Below, in pieces: positions 17,504 through 26,035 of a stretch of DNA of 64,000 bases. The stretch comes from Embleya hyalina (GTDB taxonomy: Bacteria > Actinomycetota > Actinomycetes > Streptomycetales > Streptomycetaceae). The stretch is taken from contig NZ_BIFH01000038.1 of the NCBI RefSeq assembly GCF_003967355.1, positions 63,249 to 127,248 on the forward strand. Reading direction: 5' to 3'. Each line of letters starts with the position of its first letter. The stretch's first letter is position 1. The notes under the pieces are model-generated. The model saw nothing but the letters and a program-made list of their open reading frames with translations. It did not search any database and was not told the origin of the DNA. A program made the position numbers and the translations under genes.

Positions 17504-17797
17504 ATGAACGCGCGACATCGCGCTTCGGCCAGGCGCCCTCCCGGCAGCGAGGCGGCCCACCCCCGCAGCGACCTCCCCGCGCGTCGGGTGATGTCCCGGA
17601 TCGCGCTGCCCTTCTTCGTGGTCGCGTGCGCGGCGTGCGCCGTGGCCGCCGCCGGGGACGTCGCCGACAACGTGCGCACCCTCTGGCTGATCGCGGCGAT
17701 CGTCTGCGCCCTCACGGCCGTGATCGCCTGGATCGACCTGCGGGTGATCGCCCGCCGGATGCGCGAGGAGCGGACCCGGTCCGGCCGACCCGGGTGA
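17504..17797 (+). CDS. Small membrane protein with two helices
   Basis: 97 residues from ATG 17504. The upstream part of the frame overlaps the previous gene on the other strand and is not protein-like. After a basic N-terminus there are two clear hydrophobic stretches, SRIALPFFVVACAACAVAAA and LWLIAAIVCALTAVIAWIDL, ending in a basic tail RVIARRMREERTR. That is the shape of a small two-helix inner-membrane protein. The ribosome site is weak (AAAGG). No function is recognised. It converges on the siderophore-interacting protein gene. Confidence 0.55.
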   Translation: MNARHRASARRPPGSEAAHPRSDLPARRVMSRIALPFFVVACAACAVAAAGDVADNVRTLWLIAAIVCALTAVIAWIDLRVIARRMREERTRSGRPG

Positions 17798-17804
17798 GGC
17801 GATC

Positions 17805-17849
17805 AGCCCTCGACGCACGGCCGCCGTGCCGCGACCGACGCCGAGGGCT
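17805..17849. terminator. Inverted repeat between convergent genes
   Basis: AGCCCTCG at 17805-17812 pairs with CGAGGGCT at 17842-17849, and an inner GCACGG/CCGTGC hairpin lies between them. It sits just after the small membrane protein gene and before the end of the siderophore-interacting gene, so it could end both transcripts. There is no U-tract, as is usual for this GC content. Confidence 0.4.
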
Positions 17850-17965
17850 CGCCCGTGCCCACCGCGGTCGGCGGCCGGCCGCGCCGGCCGCGGTCCGGGT
17901 CGATCCGGGGGCACTTGGGCCCGGGCCCGTGTACAGGCTCGCCCGCCGCCTCGAAGTCGCCCGAT

Positions 17966-18775
17966 TCAGTGGGTGAGCTGCACCCTCGGAGCGGCGGCGC
18001 CCGGTTCGGTGTGCGCGGTTTCCTCGGTGTGGCCGACCCGCCAGTAGCCCATGAAGGCGATCGCGCGGGGGTCCATGCCGCGTTCGTCCTTGAGGTGTCG
18101 GCGCAGCGCCCGCACCCGGCCGGCCTCGCCCGCGAGCCACGCGTAGCCGTGTTCGGTCGGCGGCCGGGCGTCGCGGACCGCGTCCAGGAGGCGGTGGTCC
18201 CCGGCCGGCGCGCCACCGCGGTGCAGCCAGTTCACCCGTACGCCGGGCGGCGCGGCCAACTGCTGGCGGTCCGCCTCGGTGGTCACCTCGACGAACACGT
18301 TCCCCTCGGCGTCGGCCGGCAGCGATTCGACGATGGACCCGATCGCCGGCAGCGCCGCGTGGTCCCCGACCAGAAGCAGGCGGCGGCCCGCCGGCGGCTC
18401 GAAGCTGTAGCCCCCGTTGCGGGCGGCGGTCGGCCCCAGCACCTCGATCGGGTCCCCGGGCCGGGCCGCGCGCGCCCAGCGGGACGCCGGCCCACCGGGC
18501 GCGTGCAGCGCGAAGTCGATGTCGATCTCGACCGGATCCGAACGGTGCGCGCGCACGGTGTAGGTGCGCTGATACGGCCGATCCGCCTCGGGGATCCGCG
18601 CCCACGCCTCGCGCCAGGTCAGGTCCGTCCGGGTGATCCGGGGTGCCGGTCGACCCTCGCGCGGGACGAACAGCTTGATCCGCTGATCCGGTCCGCCGGG
18701 CACGAAGCTCGCCAGGCGCGGGCCGGTCAGAGTGATCCGGACCGCGTTGCGGGTGATCGGGATGTTGCGGACCAC
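17966..18775 (-). CDS. Siderophore-interacting protein, FAD-dependent ferric-siderophore reductase family
   Basis: 269 residues from GTG 18775, the nearest standard start. The true start is probably 18 codons upstream. The frame there reads TTERERRAQLYRPFHLTV, which looks like the usual family N-terminus, and begins with ATC at 18829 behind GAGAGGG. Family features are the FAD-binding RTYTVRAHR with ASRWARAARPGDPIEVLGP, the second-domain LLLVGDHAALPAIGSIVESL and WLAGEAGRVRALRRHLKDE. These enzymes reduce Fe(III)-siderophores inside the cell to release iron. An iron box at 18888 lies in its promoter, and it is divergent from a siderophore biosynthesis operon, which supports the role. Confidence 0.85.
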   Translation of the reverse strand: MVRNIPITRNAVRITLTGPRLASFVPGGPDQRIKLFVPREGRPAPRITRTDLTWREAWARIPEADRPYQRTYTVRAHRSDPVEIDIDFALHAPGGPASRWARAARPGDPIEVLGPTAARNGGYSFEPPAGRRLLLVGDHAALPAIGSIVESLPADAEGNVFVEVTTEADRQQLAAPPGVRVNWLHRGGAPAGDHRLLDAVRDARPPTEHGYAWLAGEAGRVRALRRHLKDERGMDPRAIAFMGYWRVGHTEETAHTEPGAAAPRVQLTH

Positions 18776-18887
18776 GGTGAGGTGGAAGGGCCGGTACAGC
18801 TGCGCACGACGTTCACGTTCGGTGGTGATGGGAACTCGCCCTCTCGGACACGGGTCGACCGGTGGACGACACGGGACGATGTCGGAG

Positions 18888-18906
18888 TTAGGTTAGCCTA
18901 ACCGGG
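18888..18906. promoter_or_regulatory. Iron box (DmdR/IdeR-type operator), strong match
   Basis: TTAGGTTAGCCTAACCGGG matches 16 of 19 positions of the actinomycete iron box TTAGGTTAGSCTAACCTAA as I recall it. It lies 59 bases upstream of the proposed ATC start of the siderophore-interacting gene. With sufficient iron, the Fe(II)-bound repressor would block that gene. Confidence 0.85.
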
Positions 18907-18981
18907 CCGGATTCACGATCACCCCCGACGCGCCGACACTGGGCCGAACGGGCTTGGCAAGGGCCGGATTTGGCCAGGAGG

Positions 18982-19000
18982 TATGGCTAGCCTAAGTTGG
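18982..19000. promoter_or_regulatory. Second, weaker iron box
   Basis: TATGGCTAGCCTAAGTTGG keeps about 12 of 19 positions of the same iron box, with the right half CTAGCCTAA best preserved. It lies about 125 bases before the ATP-grasp gene, so each arm of the divergent siderophore locus has its own candidate operator. Confidence 0.6.
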
Positions 19001-19124
19001 TCCGGGTCCCCGGCCGGTCGGGGTCGGGACGCCCGGCGGCGGGGTGTGTTCGCCGAGGGCGGGGCGTGCCCGGGCCCGGTGTCCGGATCGACGAGTCGAC
19101 GTGTCCGAGGGGGACCGATCACGC

Positions 19125-20333
19125 ATGCGGCTGTACCTGCTCGCGCTCAACCCCACCGACTCGGTGACCGACGGCTTCCTGCCCGCCGCTCATCGCCTGG
19201 GCCTGGACGTCACCCTGCTCACCGACCCCGCGTACGCGCCGGCCCACCGCGCGGTGTGCGCCGGCCGGGACTTCGTCCGGGTGGTGGAGTGCGACGTCCG
19301 CGACTTCCGCGCGGTGATCGACCGGATCGCCGGCGGCCCCCGCCCCGACGCGGTGTTCAGCAACAGCGACCACCTCCAGGTGCAAACCGCCCTGGCCGCC
19401 GCCTGGTTCGACCTCCCGGCCAAGGACTGGCGGGCCGCGCTGCACGCCAAGAACAAGGCGCACACGCGCCGGCGACTGGCCGCGACCGGCGTCGACCCGG
19501 TCTGGGCCGCCGAACTGGCGCCGGAGCAGGACGCGAAGGAACTGCTCGCGCTCGACCCGCCGTTCCCGTGCGTGGTCAAACCCCGCGAGGGCGTCGCGGG
19601 CGAGGACGTCGTGCTGGTCGCCGACGACGGGCAACTCCTCGCGCGCTGTGCCGAGATCCGATCCCGTCGACCCGGCGAGGCGCTGGTGATCGAGGAGTTC
19701 CTGAGCGGCGAGCCGTACACCCTGGAAACCCTCGGCGACCGAAACGGCACACGGGTCGTGGCCGGATTCCACACCCACCTGTCACCGCCGCCGCACTTCA
19801 TCGAACTGCGGCTGGATCTGGTCCCCCACCCGCCCGCCGCGAGCACCGCCGGCGTGCTCGCCCGGCTCGACGCGCTCGGCGTCGGATTCGGGTCCTGCCA
19901 CACCGAGTTCGTGCTCCAGGACGATCGCCCCCGGATCATCGAGGTCAACTACCGCGCCATCGGCGACCAGTGCGACCTGCTGCTCGCCGACGTCCTGGGC
20001 ATCCCGCTGTTCGAGTACATCCTGCGCGTGCACCTCGGCGACGACCTCCCCGCCGACCTGGGCGCGCGCACCGATCGACACGCCCGCATCGACTGGCCGT
20101 GCGCCGACCGTGCCGGCGTCCTCACCAGCGCGCCGGGCCGCGAGGACACCACATCCGACGCGGGTGTGCGGACGGACTATCACCCGCTGCGAGCGATCGG
20201 CGAACGGCACGAACTGCACCACTCCAACCGGGACTACCTCGGCGTGCTGCGCACCATCGGCGCCGACCGGGCGGCCGTCGACCACGCGGCCGAGGCGTTC
20301 CTCGCCGGCCGCACGTGGGGCATCACCCCGTGA
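19125..20333 (+). CDS. ATP-grasp ligase of siderophore biosynthesis operon
   Basis: 402 residues from ATG 19125 (GAGGGGG upstream; a GTG at 19101 is an alternative). ATP-grasp features are visible: PCVVKPREGVAGEDVVLVAD (ATP-binding lysine and glycine loop), ALVIEEFLSGEPYTLETL, and TEFVLQDDRPRIIEVNYRAI with the E-x-N metal-binding motif near the C-terminus. Such enzymes join a carboxylate to an amine through an acyl-phosphate. Here it is the first gene of an operon with two IucA/IucC synthetases and a PLP decarboxylase, and the next gene starts inside its stop codon. I infer that it makes one amide bond of the siderophore, or supplies an amino acid-derived building block. Confidence 0.8.
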   Translation: MRLYLLALNPTDSVTDGFLPAAHRLGLDVTLLTDPAYAPAHRAVCAGRDFVRVVECDVRDFRAVIDRIAGGPRPDAVFSNSDHLQVQTALAAAWFDLPAKDWRAALHAKNKAHTRRRLAATGVDPVWAAELAPEQDAKELLALDPPFPCVVKPREGVAGEDVVLVADDGQLLARCAEIRSRRPGEALVIEEFLSGEPYTLETLGDRNGTRVVAGFHTHLSPPPHFIELRLDLVPHPPAASTAGVLARLDALGVGFGSCHTEFVLQDDRPRIIEVNYRAIGDQCDLLLADVLGIPLFEYILRVHLGDDLPADLGARTDRHARIDWPCADRAGVLTSAPGREDTTSDAGVRTDYHPLRAIGERHELHHSNRDYLGVLRTIGADRAAVDHAAEAFLAGRTWGITP

Positions 20334-22039
20334 CCGGACCCACCGTCGCCGACCCGGCGCCATCCGACCCGGTCCCACCCGGCCCGTCGGCGAACGCCCC
20401 CGACGGCGAACAACTCCGGCGCGTGCTCGACGCCATACTGCGCGAGGACGTCCTCGGACTGCGCTCCACCGCCGAGACCCTGCACCGACCCGACGGCACT
20501 TGGCTGCGACTGAACGCACCACACGGCACGGCCGGTTGGTTGCTGCCGGTGCGGCCCGACGGTTTCCAGTGCGAGTACGCGACCCGCGCACCCGTCCTGC
20601 TCGCCGAACGCGACGGCACCCGACTGACCACCACCGACGCCGTGCTGGCCACCCTGCGCGACCTGGCCGACCCCCGCGACCGGTCCGGCTTCGACGACTT
20701 CGCCGAGGAGTGCCGCCAGTCGGCCCGGGCCGGCCGCGCCATGGCCGACGCGGTCCCGGCAGTCCGTGCCCGGCTCGCCGCCGACCACGGCCCGGACCCG
20801 AGCACCTGGACCGGACCGCGCGCCGGCCCGGCCCTGGACACCCTCGCCGCACACCTCGACCACCCCATCCACCCGACCCCGCGCGCCCGTTCCGGCCTGG
20901 ACGAGACGGCGCTGCGCCGCTACGCCCCCGAACACCACCCGACCTTCCGGCTGCGCTGGGCCCTGCTCCCGCACGACGCGGCCACGCTCACCGGCACCCT
21001 GCCCGACTGGTGGCCCACCCCCACCACACTCGGCCGACCCGACCTGGAACACCGCCGGCTCGCGCTGCCCGTCCACCCGCTCACCCTCGACCGGCTCCCG
21101 GACCCGGCCGTGCCCACCGCGCCGGCCCACCTGGACGTGCGCCCGACCCTGTCGATGCGCACCGTCGCGGTGCTCGACCACCCCGGCGTACACCTCAAGC
21201 TCCCGCTGCCGATCGCCACCCTCGGCATGCGCAACCGACGCACCATCAAACCCGGCACGCTCGTCGACGGCGCCGCCGGACAGCGCCTGCTCGCCGCCGT
21301 CCTGGACCACGAACCCCGGTTACGGGACCGGGTGCTGCTCGCCGACGAACAGACCCATCTGCACGCCGGCCACGAACTGCTCGCCGTCATGGTGCGCCGC
21401 TACCCGAACCTGCCCGACGACACCCTCGTACTCCCGGTCGCCGCCCTGCTCGCCCGGGCGCACGACGGCGCGTCCGTCCTGGACCGGGTCGCCGAACGCT
21501 GGTACGGCGGCGACCGGTTCGCTCTGCTCGACGCCTACCTCACGCTGCTCCTGGACTGGCAGACCACGCTGTTCCGGTACGGCGTCGCGCTCGAATCGCA
21601 TCCGCAGAACCTCTCCCTCGTACTCGCCGACGACCGACCCGTCCGCCTGCTGCTCAAGGACAACGACGGCCCACGGATCAACCGGGCCCGCTGCCCGGTC
21701 GACCACGACGGCTTCGACGACCCGCGCACCTACAGCCCCGACGACGGACCGCTCGCCGACCTGTTCGTCACCATCACCGTGCATCTGTGCGCCGGCGCCC
21801 TGGCGTTCGCCCTGTCGGACCCCGAACGCGCCCGCCTGCTGGACCTGGTGCGCGACCGACTGGAGGCGATGGCGGATCCGTGGTTGCGCCGCCGGATCCT
21901 CGACGCGGACCGGCTCCCAATCAAGGCGATGGTCACCGCCGGCACCCTGCTCAGCAAGGAGCGCTCCGGCGCGGCCGACATCAACAAGCACTACACGACC
22001 GGACCGAACTACCTGCGCCGGCCGGCCGAGACCCCGTAG
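20330..22039 (+). CDS. NRPS-independent siderophore synthetase, IucA/IucC family (first)
   Basis: 569 residues from GTG 20330, overlapping the ATP-grasp stop. Family marks include the HPTPRARSG segment in the N-terminal half, LALPVHPLTLDRL, and the nucleotide/substrate segment PTLSMRTVAVLDHPGVHLKL. Later come LLLDWQTTLFRYGVALESHPQNLSLVL (catalytic HPQN region) and DNDGPRINR. These synthetases activate a carboxylate such as citrate as an acyl-adenylate and couple it to an amine or alcohol. The HPQN segment is typical of the family. Which carboxylate it uses, and its type A/B/C class, cannot be fixed by reading alone. Confidence 0.9.
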   Translation: MTGPTVADPAPSDPVPPGPSANAPDGEQLRRVLDAILREDVLGLRSTAETLHRPDGTWLRLNAPHGTAGWLLPVRPDGFQCEYATRAPVLLAERDGTRLTTTDAVLATLRDLADPRDRSGFDDFAEECRQSARAGRAMADAVPAVRARLAADHGPDPSTWTGPRAGPALDTLAAHLDHPIHPTPRARSGLDETALRRYAPEHHPTFRLRWALLPHDAATLTGTLPDWWPTPTTLGRPDLEHRRLALPVHPLTLDRLPDPAVPTAPAHLDVRPTLSMRTVAVLDHPGVHLKLPLPIATLGMRNRRTIKPGTLVDGAAGQRLLAAVLDHEPRLRDRVLLADEQTHLHAGHELLAVMVRRYPNLPDDTLVLPVAALLARAHDGASVLDRVAERWYGGDRFALLDAYLTLLLDWQTTLFRYGVALESHPQNLSLVLADDRPVRLLLKDNDGPRINRARCPVDHDGFDDPRTYSPDDGPLADLFVTITVHLCAGALAFALSDPERARLLDLVRDRLEAMADPWLRRRILDADRLPIKAMVTAGTLLSKERSGAADINKHYTTGPNYLRRPAETP

Positions 22040-22142
22040 CGACCGGAGCAGCCCGCCCACCCGACGGCCCCGAGCCGCGCACCTCGCACCGCACATCGCG
22101 CATCCCGCACCTCGCACCTGCCAAGAACCGCCGGAGTCGCCC

Positions 22143-23876
22143 ATGTCGCCGCAGTCGGCCCGACCCACGACCACCTCGGCCCCCGCGGCCCAGGCCCCAC
22201 CCGCGCCGCCCTCGGCCGACGACGCCGTCGCGCACACCCTGCTCAACTGCCTGCTCCGGGAGGTCTGCGGCCCGGAACGGCACAGCGTGGTCGAACCCGA
22301 CGGCGGCCACCTGCGGCTGTGGCTGGCCCGATCCGGTGTCGAGCTGCGGGTCCGGCTGCGCCGCACCTCCCTTCTCGGCGACCACCGCTTCACCGGGCCG
22401 GTGACCGAACGGCGCGGGGCCGGTTGGCAACCGCTGACCTGGTCCCAGCTGGGCCGGCGGGTGCACCGCGAACTGAGCACGCGTACCGGCGTGCCCAACG
22501 ACGAGTTCCTGGGCCAACTCGCCTCCAGCCACGCGGGCGTGAGTGCCGGGCTGGCCCGCCGCGCCGCACCGCCCGCGTCGCGCTACCTCGAATCCGAACA
22601 GGCGCTGCTGTTCGGACACCGCTTCCACCCCACCCCCAAGGCACGCGGCACCGACCCGACCACCTGGGCCGCCTACGCCCCCGAGGCCCGCGCCGAGTTC
22701 CGGCTGCGACACCTGGCCGTGCGCGACGAACTCGTGGCCCAGGAACGCGTATCCGCCGCCGACACCGCCGTCCTGGACCGGCTCGGCCCGGTGCCGGCCG
22801 GGTACACGCTGCTGCCCGCGCACCCGTGGCAGTACGAACTCCTCGCCGGCCACCCGCGCCTGCGCGCCGCACTGCTCCGCGGCGACATCCGCGACCTGGG
22901 CGAGACCGGCCCGCACTTCGCCGCCACCGCGTCGGTACGCACCCTGGCCGGCGCCGGGGTGTTCCTCAAGTTCAGCCTGAACGTGCGGATCACCAACTGC
23001 GTGCGCAAGAACGCCGCCTACGAACTGTCCGGCGCGGTCGCGCTCACCCGGGTGCTGGCCACGATCGCGGCCCGCACCGCCGCCCGCTTCCCGGACTTCG
23101 CCATCCTCGGCGAGCCCGCCTACCGCAGCCTGTCGGCGGACGTCGCCCCCGAACTCCTCGAAGGTTTCGGGGTGATCGTCCGCGACGGGCTCGACGCGCG
23201 GTCGCGGCCCGGGACCACGCCGCTGCTCGCCGCCGCCGTGGCCGCCGAGTACCCGACCGGGTCCGCGCACCTGTCCCGACTGCTCGACGGCGCCGGGCCC
23301 GACGAGGCGCTGCGCTGGTGGGAGGACTACCTGCGGCTGCTCGTCCCGCCGGTGCTGGCGCACTACTTCGCACACGGCGTGGTCCTGGAACCGCACCTCC
23401 AGAACGTCTTGGTCGCGGTCGACGCCGGCGGTCGACCCCGGCAGGTGCTGATGCGCGACATGGAGGGGACCAAGCTGCTCCCCGAGCCGCACGCCGCCGT
23501 GCTGGCCGCACTGCCGCCGTCGGTGGCCGCGCCCATGACCTACGACGCCCGGCGCGGCTGGGACCGGGTGGTCTACTGCCTGCTGGTCAACAACATCGCC
23601 GAAACGCTCGCCGCGCTGGTCGACGTGCATCCACGTCTGGAGGCCCGCGGCTGGGAGCTGGTCCGCGCGGTCCTGGCCGAGTGCGCCGTCGAACACGGCG
23701 ATCCCGAGCCGCTGCGTGCGCTGCTCGCGGGCGCGCCGCTGCCCGCCAAGGCCAACCTCCTTGCCCGCTGGGAGCGGCGCGCCGACCGCGAGGCGGAGTA
23801 CGTCCGCATCCCCGCGCCGGCGGTCGAGCCGACCCCCGACGGCACACCCCGCACCCCCGTCCGAGGCACCCGATGA
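22143..23876 (+). CDS. NRPS-independent siderophore synthetase, IucA/IucC family (second)
   Basis: 577 residues from ATG 22143 after GGAG. After a proline-rich N-terminus the family pattern is clear: FGHRFHPTPKARG, TLLPAHPWQYE, SVRTLAGAGVFLKFSLNVRI then TNCVRKN, GVVLEPHLQNVLV and LMRDMEGTKLL. This copy looks closer to canonical IucC/AlcC-like members than the first one does. Two different synthetases plus an ATP-grasp ligase suggest three condensations on one backbone. The 103-base gap to the previous gene is GC-rich without an obvious terminator, so it probably belongs to the same operon. Confidence 0.9.
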   Translation: MSPQSARPTTTSAPAAQAPPAPPSADDAVAHTLLNCLLREVCGPERHSVVEPDGGHLRLWLARSGVELRVRLRRTSLLGDHRFTGPVTERRGAGWQPLTWSQLGRRVHRELSTRTGVPNDEFLGQLASSHAGVSAGLARRAAPPASRYLESEQALLFGHRFHPTPKARGTDPTTWAAYAPEARAEFRLRHLAVRDELVAQERVSAADTAVLDRLGPVPAGYTLLPAHPWQYELLAGHPRLRAALLRGDIRDLGETGPHFAATASVRTLAGAGVFLKFSLNVRITNCVRKNAAYELSGAVALTRVLATIAARTAARFPDFAILGEPAYRSLSADVAPELLEGFGVIVRDGLDARSRPGTTPLLAAAVAAEYPTGSAHLSRLLDGAGPDEALRWWEDYLRLLVPPVLAHYFAHGVVLEPHLQNVLVAVDAGGRPRQVLMRDMEGTKLLPEPHAAVLAALPPSVAAPMTYDARRGWDRVVYCLLVNNIAETLAALVDVHPRLEARGWELVRAVLAECAVEHGDPEPLRALLAGAPLPAKANLLARWERRADREAEYVRIPAPAVEPTPDGTPRTPVRGTR

Positions 23877-25069
23877 TCCCCCCGCACATCCGCGCCCACG
23901 TCACCGACCTCGTGCCCGAGGCGCTGCCCGCCTACCTGTACGACCGGGCCGGGCTGCGCGCACACGCGGCGGCGGTGCGCGCCGCACTGCCCGAGCGGGT
24001 CGAGGTGTACTACGCGGCAAAGGCCAACCCCGCGCCGGAGATCCTGACCGCGCTGCACGGTTCGGTGCACGGCTTCGAGGTTTCCTCGGGTGGCGAACTC
24101 GCGCATCTGCGGGCTCACTTGCCCGATGCCCGGATCGCCTTCGGCGGACCGGGCAAGACCGACGACGAGCTGATCGCCGCGCTGCACGCGGGCGTCGGGC
24201 GCATCCACGTCGAGAGCCGGTCCGAACTGCACCGCCTGATCGTGCTCGCCGCCCGGCACACGCCCGACCGCGACGTCGACGTGCTGCTCCGGGTCGATCC
24301 GCCCGTGGGCGGCGAACTGCTGCGCGGCGCCGCGCTGACCATGGGCGGCGATCCGTCCCCGTTCGGCCTGGACCCGGACGACGCCGACGCATGCCTGCAC
24401 CTGCTGCGCGGCCCGGAGGCCGGCCGGGTCCGGGTGCGCGGGATCCACGCACACCTGGCCAGCGGACTGGACGCGGACACCCAGGTCGCCGTCGCCGCGC
24501 GGATCGTCGACTGGACCCGAACGGTCGCCGAACGGCACCGGATCGCCCTGCCCGAGGTCAACGTCGGCGGCGGCATGGCGGTCGACTACACCGATCCGAC
24601 CGCCCGCTTCGACTGGTCCCGCCTGGGTGCCGGACTGGCCGAGATCCTGGCCGATCGTGCGGACTTGTCCCTGCGGATCGAACCGGGCCGGGCGCTGACC
24701 GCGTACTGCGGTTGGTACGCCACCGAGGTGCTGGACCTCAAGCACAGCCACGGCGCGGCCTTCGCGGTGCTCCGCGGCGGCACGCACCACCTGCGCACCC
24801 CCGCGGCCAAGGCCCACGACCAGCCCTTCGCCGTGCTGCCGAGTCCACACCCGTGGCCGCATCCGTGGCCGCGCCCGCGGGTGAGCGCCACCGAGGTCAC
24901 CCTGGTCGGCCAACTGTGCACCCCCAAGGACGTGTTCGCCCGCCGCCGACCGGTCGCCCGACTGGCGGTCGGCGACCGGATCGTGTTCGCGATGGCCGGC
25001 GCCTACGCGTGGAACATCTCCCACCACGACTTCCTGATGCACCCTCACCCGACGTTCCACCACCTGTGA
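23873..25069 (+). CDS. Type III PLP-dependent decarboxylase, LysA/SbnH-like
   Basis: 398 residues, ATG 23873 overlapping the synthetase stop. Alanine racemase-fold decarboxylase marks: VEVYYAAKANPAPEIL with the PLP lysine, GFEVSSGGELAHLR, RIAFGGPGKTDDEL, GIHAHLASGLD, VNVGGGMAVDY (phosphate-binding GGG) and RIEPGRALTAYCGWYATEVL. LVGQLCTPKDVFAR carries the active-site Cys-x-x-x-D. In siderophore clusters such enzymes decarboxylate a citrate-amino acid intermediate (as SbnH does for staphyloferrin B) or make the diamine itself. That, rather than lysine biosynthesis, is the likely role here. A strong terminator follows. Confidence 0.85.
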   Translation: MIPPHIRAHVTDLVPEALPAYLYDRAGLRAHAAAVRAALPERVEVYYAAKANPAPEILTALHGSVHGFEVSSGGELAHLRAHLPDARIAFGGPGKTDDELIAALHAGVGRIHVESRSELHRLIVLAARHTPDRDVDVLLRVDPPVGGELLRGAALTMGGDPSPFGLDPDDADACLHLLRGPEAGRVRVRGIHAHLASGLDADTQVAVAARIVDWTRTVAERHRIALPEVNVGGGMAVDYTDPTARFDWSRLGAGLAEILADRADLSLRIEPGRALTAYCGWYATEVLDLKHSHGAAFAVLRGGTHHLRTPAAKAHDQPFAVLPSPHPWPHPWPRPRVSATEVTLVGQLCTPKDVFARRRPVARLAVGDRIVFAMAGAYAWNISHHDFLMHPHPTFHHL

Positions 25070-25107
25070 CGACGCGGCACCGCGGGTGCGGGTGCCGGGG
25101 GCACACA

Positions 25108-25143
25108 CCGCCGGCCCGGAGCCTGGTGGCTTCGGGCCGGCGG
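25108..25143. terminator. Strong hairpin terminator between convergent genes
   Basis: CCGCCGGCCCGGAGCC (25108-25123) can pair over its full 16 bases, with one G-U pair, with GGCTTCGGGCCGGCGG (25128-25143) around a four-base loop. It ends the siderophore operon and, from the other side, the methyltransferase gene. Confidence 0.75.
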
Positions 25144-25195
25144 GTGGTCCGACGCGGTGCCGGCGCTCGATGTTCGGCCGGTCCGGTCCCGACGG

Positions 25196-25987
25196 TCAGT
25201 GCTTGCCCGGCTTGGTGCCGACGGTGGAGATCAGCCGCCAACCCGTGGTGACCAGGTCCGGCTGGAGCACGATCTCCTGGAAGCGGTCCAGGAGTTCGTC
25301 GGCCACGCCCAACGCCAGCAATTGGGGTCGCAGTTGCCGGGCGTTGCAGGCGTACAGGCGGTGGGCCGGGCCCGGACCCGCGCAGTCGGGTTCGGTACGC
25401 ACGGCCCGGATGCCGCTCAGCCCCGCCTCGGCGAACGCCTCGTGCGTGGACGCCGCCCATTCGAGGTCGGCGCCCCGGTTGCGCAGCACCGCCAGGATGC
25501 CCTCCACCACCTCGGTGAAGATCTTGGCGTCGGTCGAATCGGCGCAGTTCAGCACACGCGGCGCGGTCGGGCAGAACCAGTCCTCCAGGACCAGTACGCC
25601 GCCCGGCTCCAGCGCGTCGACCAGGCGGGTCAGGATCTCCCGGCGCTCGGGGATGTGCAGCAGCACCAGCCGGCCGTGGATGCCCAGGAACGGACGGGGC
25701 GGCAGGGAGTCGGTGCGCAGGTCGAGCGGGAAGGTGTGGATGGGCGCGCCGCCCGTCGGCGCCGACACCGAGCGTGTGGACAGGTCGGTGGCGTGCACCG
25801 CGCCGGACGGGCCGATCCGGCGGGAGAGTTCGCGGGCGATGCTGCCCAGGCCGTACCCGATCTCCAGCCACTCCTGGCCGGTGGGGGTGTCGAGCGAGTC
25901 CAGCACCATTCGGGTGGTGGGGTCGAGCAGGCGTTGCAGGGTCTCCAACTGGTAGGTGATGTCGTCGGCTTCGGCGAACGCGTACAA
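25196..25987 (-). CDS. Class I SAM-dependent methyltransferase
   Basis: 263 residues from TTG 25987, supported by GAGGAG seven bases upstream. Motif I is WLEIGYGLGSIARELSRRIG, followed by AVHATDLSTRSV. The next parts are DLRTDSLPPRPFLGIHGRLVLLHIPERREIL and the post-motif strand LEPGGVLVLEDWF. That is the usual small-molecule methyltransferase layout. The substrate is unknown. It is the last gene downstream of the binding protein/roadblock/kinase series on the same strand, 48 bases after the binding-protein gene, so it may be co-transcribed. It is separated from the siderophore operon by a two-way terminator. Confidence 0.8.
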   Translation of the reverse strand: MYAFAEADDITYQLETLQRLLDPTTRMVLDSLDTPTGQEWLEIGYGLGSIARELSRRIGPSGAVHATDLSTRSVSAPTGGAPIHTFPLDLRTDSLPPRPFLGIHGRLVLLHIPERREILTRLVDALEPGGVLVLEDWFCPTAPRVLNCADSTDAKIFTEVVEGILAVLRNRGADLEWAASTHEAFAEAGLSGIRAVRTEPDCAGPGPAHRLYACNARQLRPQLLALGVADELLDRFQEIVLQPDLVTTGWRLISTVGTKPGKH

Positions 25988-26035
25988 GGCCGGCTCCTCG
26001 CGTGGATGGGGTGGAGGGTGGGGAGGTTGGGCGGA

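Noticed and set aside
20234-21310. Antisense ORFs across the siderophore synthetase genes
   Set aside because: Shadow frames without motifs; the plus-strand IucA/IucC motifs are unambiguous.
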